NCBI GenBank assembly: GCA_018401015.1
Contig: JAGYLP010000005.1
Location: 108,141-172,140 of the forward strand
Source of the DNA: Bacteroidales bacterium
GTDB lineage: Bacteria > Bacteroidota > Bacteroidia > Bacteroidales > M50B96
Direction of reading: 5' to 3'
DNA: 64,000 nt
The translations under genes and the position numbers were made by a program. A model generated the notes under the pieces. The model was not told the DNA's origin and made no database searches. It saw only the letters and a list, made by a program, of their open reading frames with translations. This document shows positions 60,634 to 64,000 of the stretch, one piece after another. Numbering within the stretch: position 1 is the stretch's first letter; every line of letters starts with the position of its first letter.

Positions 60634-61437
60634 ATGGAGTGGAAGCGTCTCAAACTACACTCCATTCTACCATTCATTTTAATAGGCATCATTTGGCTAA
60701 TAGCACTTGTTGAGTTTATCAGTGGTGAATCACTCAGTTTCTTGGGAGTACTACCCCGCCAATTAAGCGGCTTACCCGGAATTGTTTTCATGCCTTTTGT
60801 ACATGGTGGTTGGAATCACCTGTTGTCGAATAGCTTTCCACTTTTTTTCCTAAGCCTGGCCGTGTTTTATCTACATCGGGACCTTGGCTATAAAAGCATG
60901 GCAATCATTTGGATCAGTGCCGGAGCATTAACCTGGATTATAGCCCGTTCGAGTTATCACATCGGAGCGAGTGGAGTGATCTATGGCTTGGCGACCTACC
61001 TGTTTTTCAGTGGAATTTTAAGCAAAGATTACCGCTTGTGGGCTTTTTCACTTTTAATAAGCTTTCTCTATGGCAGTTTAGTTTGGGGAATCTTCCCCTT
61101 CGACCCCCAGGTATCGCACGAAGGGCATGCTGCCGGGGCCATCAGCGGTGTGGGAACAGCCTTGCTGTTTCGAAAGCAACTACCCGAACGTGAAAAATAC
61201 GATTGGGAATTAGAAAATGAAGACGAGGATCAGGAGGAAGAAACTAAAACCTGGCAGACTAATGAATCCGGGAACATCCCAGTTGGTTCCAATGAAACCA
61301 GTTCCATTATTCGAGAAAAAGGCAAAGAATCCGACGAGGGTTCAGTTTCACAGACCAAGAATGAAAACAAGGAGGATTCATCTGTAAAATACAAAATCAG
61401 CTATCACTTTAAGCCCGGTAAAAACGAAAGAATCTAG
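60634..61437 (+). CDS. Rhomboid-family intramembrane serine protease with charged C-terminal tail
   Basis: This 267-residue membrane protein has about six transmembrane segments. The rhomboid motifs are present: WNHLLSN in the second segment, the catalytic serine in GASGVIYG (Ser113 from this ATG) and the catalytic histidine in HEGHAAGAISG (His165 the likely one). Rhomboids cut substrate transmembrane helices. The last 80 residues are a hydrophilic, Glu/Asp/Lys/Ser-rich tail (ELENEDEDQEEETKT), unusual for the family and probably cytoplasmic. A GTG at 60598 would add 12 residues. It lies 18 bases (GTG) or 54 bases (ATG) after the CHAT gene, and both are probably on one transcript. Confidence 0.88.
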   Translation: MEWKRLKLHSILPFILIGIIWLIALVEFISGESLSFLGVLPRQLSGLPGIVFMPFVHGGWNHLLSNSFPLFFLSLAVFYLHRDLGYKSMAIIWISAGALTWIIARSSYHIGASGVIYGLATYLFFSGILSKDYRLWAFSLLISFLYGSLVWGIFPFDPQVSHEGHAAGAISGVGTALLFRKQLPEREKYDWELENEDEDQEEETKTWQTNESGNIPVGSNETSSIIREKGKESDEGSVSQTKNENKEDSSVKYKISYHFKPGKNERI

Positions 61438-61441
61438 CGTG

Positions 61442-62005
61442 TTAACCTCGTAAGATACTTACCCGTCCATCATTATCGAAGCGGATTACAGACCATTCTT
61501 CAAGCATATTTTTATCGGAATCTTCCTGAAGATGAATCGCTTGCTTGTCTCCAAGAATGGAACTCACTGCTCCCTCCAATCGTTGCTCAACACCCTTCAC
61601 CATCCATCGGATTGGAAGAGCTGCAATAGGACGTCGCATTCGGTAAATCAACTCATCGATTAGTTGATTACCAACCAATCGTATAGCCAGGCTGCCATCG
61701 GGAGCCAAAAGATTGGGAGCTACATTTTTACCACTCGGGAAGATTACCAAAAGGGGACGATCGCTAACCTCCATCAGATCGAGTGCAGCATAAGGTAATA
61801 GGCTAACATAGCGTTCCACCAAAGTCAAATCGTTAATAAGCAATTGGAATCCGACTTGCCTTATTTTAGCCGATTCGGTCATCTTGCCCAATAGGCCCTC
61901 TCCCATACTATCGGCCAGCAGGTAGGTTCCGGTTTCATCGGAATAGAAAATCGCCTCTCCATTCCTCAACGTGCGTTGCGCTGCACGCAATAGTTCTTCC
62001 GACAT
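61442..62005 (-). CDS. YrdC/Sua5-family L-threonylcarbamoyladenylate synthase-like protein
   Basis: This 187-residue protein has the YrdC/Sua5 fold. It shows LVERYVSLLPYAALDLMEVS, followed by DRPLLVIFPSGKNVAPNLLAPDGSLAIRL, and a LDE-type region ending GDKQAIHLQEDSDKN. Members form threonylcarbamoyl-AMP for the t6A modification of tRNA. The usual KxR/SxN ATP-binding residues are not all obvious here (the KRP motif is absent), so it may be a YciO/TsaC-like paralogue of uncertain activity. The frame opens upstream inside dapD; the ATG is preferred because it lies 2 bases after the dapD stop. It converges on the rhomboid gene with a 4-base gap. Confidence 0.72.
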   Translation of the reverse strand: MSEELLRAAQRTLRNGEAIFYSDETGTYLLADSMGEGLLGKMTESAKIRQVGFQLLINDLTLVERYVSLLPYAALDLMEVSDRPLLVIFPSGKNVAPNLLAPDGSLAIRLVGNQLIDELIYRMRRPIAALPIRWMVKGVEQRLEGAVSSILGDKQAIHLQEDSDKNMLEEWSVIRFDNDGRVSILRG

Positions 62006-62007
62006 GA

Positions 62008-62823
62008 CTACACGGCAATTTGATATGTTCGCAAAGCATCGTTCAAAGAAGTTTTCAAATCGGTTGATTCCTTCCGCATACCGATGATTAAGGCACAAGG
62101 GACCTGATATTCACCTGCCGGAAAGCGCTTGGTATAGCTGCCCGGGATAACCACTGAACGAGGAGGAATATGCGCCTTATACTCGATAGGCTCGGAGCCA
62201 CTTACATCGATAATTTTTGTGGAACCGGTAAGCACCACATTTGCACCCAAAACAGCCTCTCGACCAATTCGCACCCCTTCTACTACAATGGAACGTGAAC
62301 CAAGAAAGGCTCCGTCTTCCACAATCACAGGAGCTGCCTGCACCGGTTCCAACACACCACCAATTCCTACTCCTCCGCTCAAATGGACATTCTTACCAAT
62401 TTGTGCGCAGGACCCAACGGTAGCCCAGGTATCGACCATTGTATGTTCATCGACGTAAGCGCCAATATTTACATAGCTAGGCATCAGGATAACACCCGGA
62501 GCTAAAAACGACCCATAACGTGCAATAGCGTGCGGTACAACACGTACTCCTAAACGTTGATAATCATTTTTTAAGGGAATCTTATCATGAAACTCAAACG
62601 GTTTTAGGTCGATCGTTTCCATGGATTGAATCGGGAAGTATAAAATGATTGCCTGTTTAACCCAGTCGTTAACGTGCCACTCATCCTGGTGTTGTTCAGC
62701 GACTCGTAGGCTCCCTGAATCAACTTGAGCTATTACTTCCCGGATGGCTTCCTGGGTGGAAGCCTGTTGCAATAAATCACGGTTAATCCATGCTTCTTGA
62801 ATTGTTTGCTTTAAATCGTTCAT
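62008..62823 (-). CDS. dapD: 2,3,4,5-tetrahydropyridine-2,6-dicarboxylate N-succinyltransferase
   Basis: DapD succinylates tetrahydrodipicolinate in the succinylase branch of lysine and meso-diaminopimelate synthesis. The 271-residue product has the left-handed beta-helix made of hexapeptide repeats (IGAYVDEHTMVDTWATVGSC, IGKNVHLSGGVGIGGVLEP, IVVEGVRIGREAVLGANVVL) and the N-terminal helical part (MNDLKQTIQEAWINR). The open frame extends upstream, but the ATG at the family N-terminus is used. It is followed after 2 bases by the YrdC-like gene. Confidence 0.96.
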   Translation of the reverse strand: MNDLKQTIQEAWINRDLLQQASTQEAIREVIAQVDSGSLRVAEQHQDEWHVNDWVKQAIILYFPIQSMETIDLKPFEFHDKIPLKNDYQRLGVRVVPHAIARYGSFLAPGVILMPSYVNIGAYVDEHTMVDTWATVGSCAQIGKNVHLSGGVGIGGVLEPVQAAPVIVEDGAFLGSRSIVVEGVRIGREAVLGANVVLTGSTKIIDVSGSEPIEYKAHIPPRSVVIPGSYTKRFPAGEYQVPCALIIGMRKESTDLKTSLNDALRTYQIAV

Positions 62824-62847
62824 TCTATCGGTTATTTTGAAATGCTT

Positions 62848-62886
62848 ACAAAAGGAAAGAAGCCATCTCAAAGGAGACGGCTTCTT
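62848..62886 (-). terminator. Terminator of the window-edge T9SS gene
   Basis: A 13-base-pair stem with one mismatch (AAGAAGCCATCTC with GAGACGGCTTCTT) and an AAAG loop is followed on the minus strand by TTCCTTTTG. It lies about 65 bases after the stop and upstream of dapD. Confidence 0.65.
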
Positions 62887-62949
62887 AGTCATGAATATAA
62901 TTTTCTTCGGAGCCGTCCTAATAGGTCGGCTTATGAACCAGAAACAAAA

Positions 62950-64000
62950 TTATTTTTTAATAGTCATTTGCTTCGTTTCAACCAGGTTGTCGGTAATCAT
63001 TCGGTAGAAATAAGTACCGGATGGTAAGTTAGAAGCATTGAATTCTACTTGGTTTTCACCAGCTGGGTATTCAGCATTTTCAATTTCACCTACTACTTCG
63101 CCCAATACATTGTAAACTAAGAACTGAACGCGAGTAGTTTCGGTTAAGTAGAAAGGAATACGAGTAGTAGTGCGGAATGGGTTTGGAATGTTTTGGCTTA
63201 AACCGGCAACATCACCATTAAGCGTACCGCTAACCAGTACTTTGTCTAATACAACTACTGCATCTTCACGATACGTCATATCGCCTGATGCTACATTGAA
63301 GTTAGCTACCGATTCGGTGTTGTATTTTTGGCTCCAAACGCGAACTTCGAATTCTTCCCCTGTTTGCATAGCTGATTTCTCGGTATCGAGGATGTCGTTA
63401 CCAAAGACTGCAATTGCCATGTTACCACCGGTATAAACTGCACTACCTACTAATTCGCCATAGCTGGAGAATACACCCACTTCGTCGCCATATTCAGGAA
63501 GCTTGTTCCACGCACTGGCAGGAATACCAATAGTCATATTGCTACCACTAGCCATTTGATGTACGAAATGGAATGGACGCTCATTCATAACCGAAACTGA
63601 CTTAGCAACGCTATTAGCAGTGTAGGTTAAATCGTCGGCAGCTGTTAAGTAGATTTTAAATCCATTGCCTGGTTCCATGTTACCAATCAAGTCGATGCTT
63701 AAGGATGGCCAGTAAACATTACCGTCCTCAGCTTTAACAATTAATACATTGTTAACGATATCAGCCAACTGAGTAGCAATAGGAGAAGCGGTTTGACGCA
63801 AGTAACCAATAAAGCTATAACCGGCAGGTAAGCTCAAGGTAGTACTTTCAGGAGCAACTGGCATACCATCGATTTCGAGGGTAGCAGCACCATTCATTTT
63901 TACCTGGTATCCTTTCCCATTGATGAAATCACCAACATCAGTAAGATTAAAGTCTGGATCGGCAGATGGGAAATAGGTGAAAGTATTGGTGGCGAAACCT
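62950..64000 (-). CDS. T9SS-secreted protein, 5'-truncated by the window edge
   Basis: At least 350 C-terminal residues of a T9SS cargo protein are present. The frame is open to the end of the window, so the N-terminus and signal peptide are outside; the internal ATG at 63897 is not the start. A module with SNMTIGIPASAWNKL and DEVGVFSSYGELVGSAVY is related to one in the 1384-residue protein at 10-14 kb. It is preceded by a segment with DGNVYWPSLSIDLIG that also has a counterpart there. The C-terminal type A sorting domain (NPFRTTTRIPFYL ... SGTYFYRMITDNLVETKQM) is complete. A terminator follows. Confidence 0.88.
   Translation of the reverse strand, partial: GFATNTFTYFPSADPDFNLTDVGDFINGKGYQVKMNGAATLEIDGMPVAPESTTLSLPAGYSFIGYLRQTASPIATQLADIVNNVLIVKAEDGNVYWPSLSIDLIGNMEPGNGFKIYLTAADDLTYTANSVAKSVSVMNERPFHFVHQMASGSNMTIGIPASAWNKLPEYGDEVGVFSSYGELVGSAVYTGGNMAIAVFGNDILDTEKSAMQTGEEFEVRVWSQKYNTESVANFNVASGDMTYREDAVVVLDKVLVSGTLNGDVAGLSQNIPNPFRTTTRIPFYLTETTRVQFLVYNVLGEVVGEIENAEYPAGENQVEFNASNLPSGTYFYRMITDNLVETKQMTIKK

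Noticed and set aside
62950..63897. Complete 315-residue gene starting at an internal ATG
   Set aside because: The frame continues without a stop to the window edge and no signal peptide follows the ATG, so the gene is truncated by the window.

Overview
The window is a stretch of chromosome from a member of the Bacteroidota. The main evidence is as follows. Four proteins end in a type IX secretion (T9SS) type A sorting domain. There is a GldB gliding lipoprotein and an OmpA-family protein with the domain order of PorE. Many lipoproteins are present. Promoters follow the Bacteroidota pattern (TTTG at -33, TAnnTTTG at -7), and Shine-Dalgarno sequences are mostly absent. A succinylating lysine pathway (DapD), a full 2-oxoglutarate dehydrogenase and a 2-oxoacid:ferredoxin oxidoreductase all occur together, so the cell probably copes with both oxic and anoxic conditions. 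I cannot assign a genus. No rRNA, tRNA, CRISPR array, prophage or insertion sequence was found.

Layout. 0-5 kb: peroxiredoxin, RecA, a TPR lipoprotein and an S9 peptidase lipoprotein, followed by about 500 bp of composite non-coding repeats. 5.5-14.3 kb (minus): a PorE-like envelope protein 3 bp downstream of a T9SS cargo protein, then a 1384-residue T9SS cargo protein. 14.4-18.3 kb (minus): tyrS, a Wzz-like chain-length protein and a Wzy/O-antigen-ligase-like protein. 18.4-28.9 kb: a GWxTD protein, a lone ECF sigma factor, a GH2 beta-mannosidase lipoprotein, a lipoprotein, an aldehyde dehydrogenase, an HsdR-N-like protein, Lnt and a YebC-type regulator. 29-31.7 kb (minus): the four-subunit 2-oxoacid:ferredoxin oxidoreductase.

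32-42.5 kb is a haem region. A small membrane-anchored ORF, a TonB-dependent receptor, a single-polypeptide permease of the AmpG/RhtX type, HemN and HemG/HemY lie in one plus-strand run. Ferrochelatase, histidyl-tRNA synthetase and histidine ammonia-lyase lie in an opposing minus-strand run. Together they could import a porphyrin or iron chelate and finish haem synthesis.

42.5-48.3 kb: MoeA, a MogA-like protein with an unrecognised N-terminal domain, GldB, a PorT-like barrel and glutamine-dependent NAD synthetase. 48.5-55.9 kb: a T9SS cargo protein, a Crp/Fnr regulator, SucB and SucA. 56-61.4 kb is the most system-like accessory block. An ECF sigma factor overlaps a membrane anti-sigma-like TPR protein, and divergent from them are a 1027-residue TPR-CHAT protease-like lipoprotein and a rhomboid intramembrane protease. 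The divergent promoter region holds two perfect inverted repeats. 61.4-64 kb: a YrdC/Sua5 protein, DapD and a T9SS cargo protein cut by the window edge.
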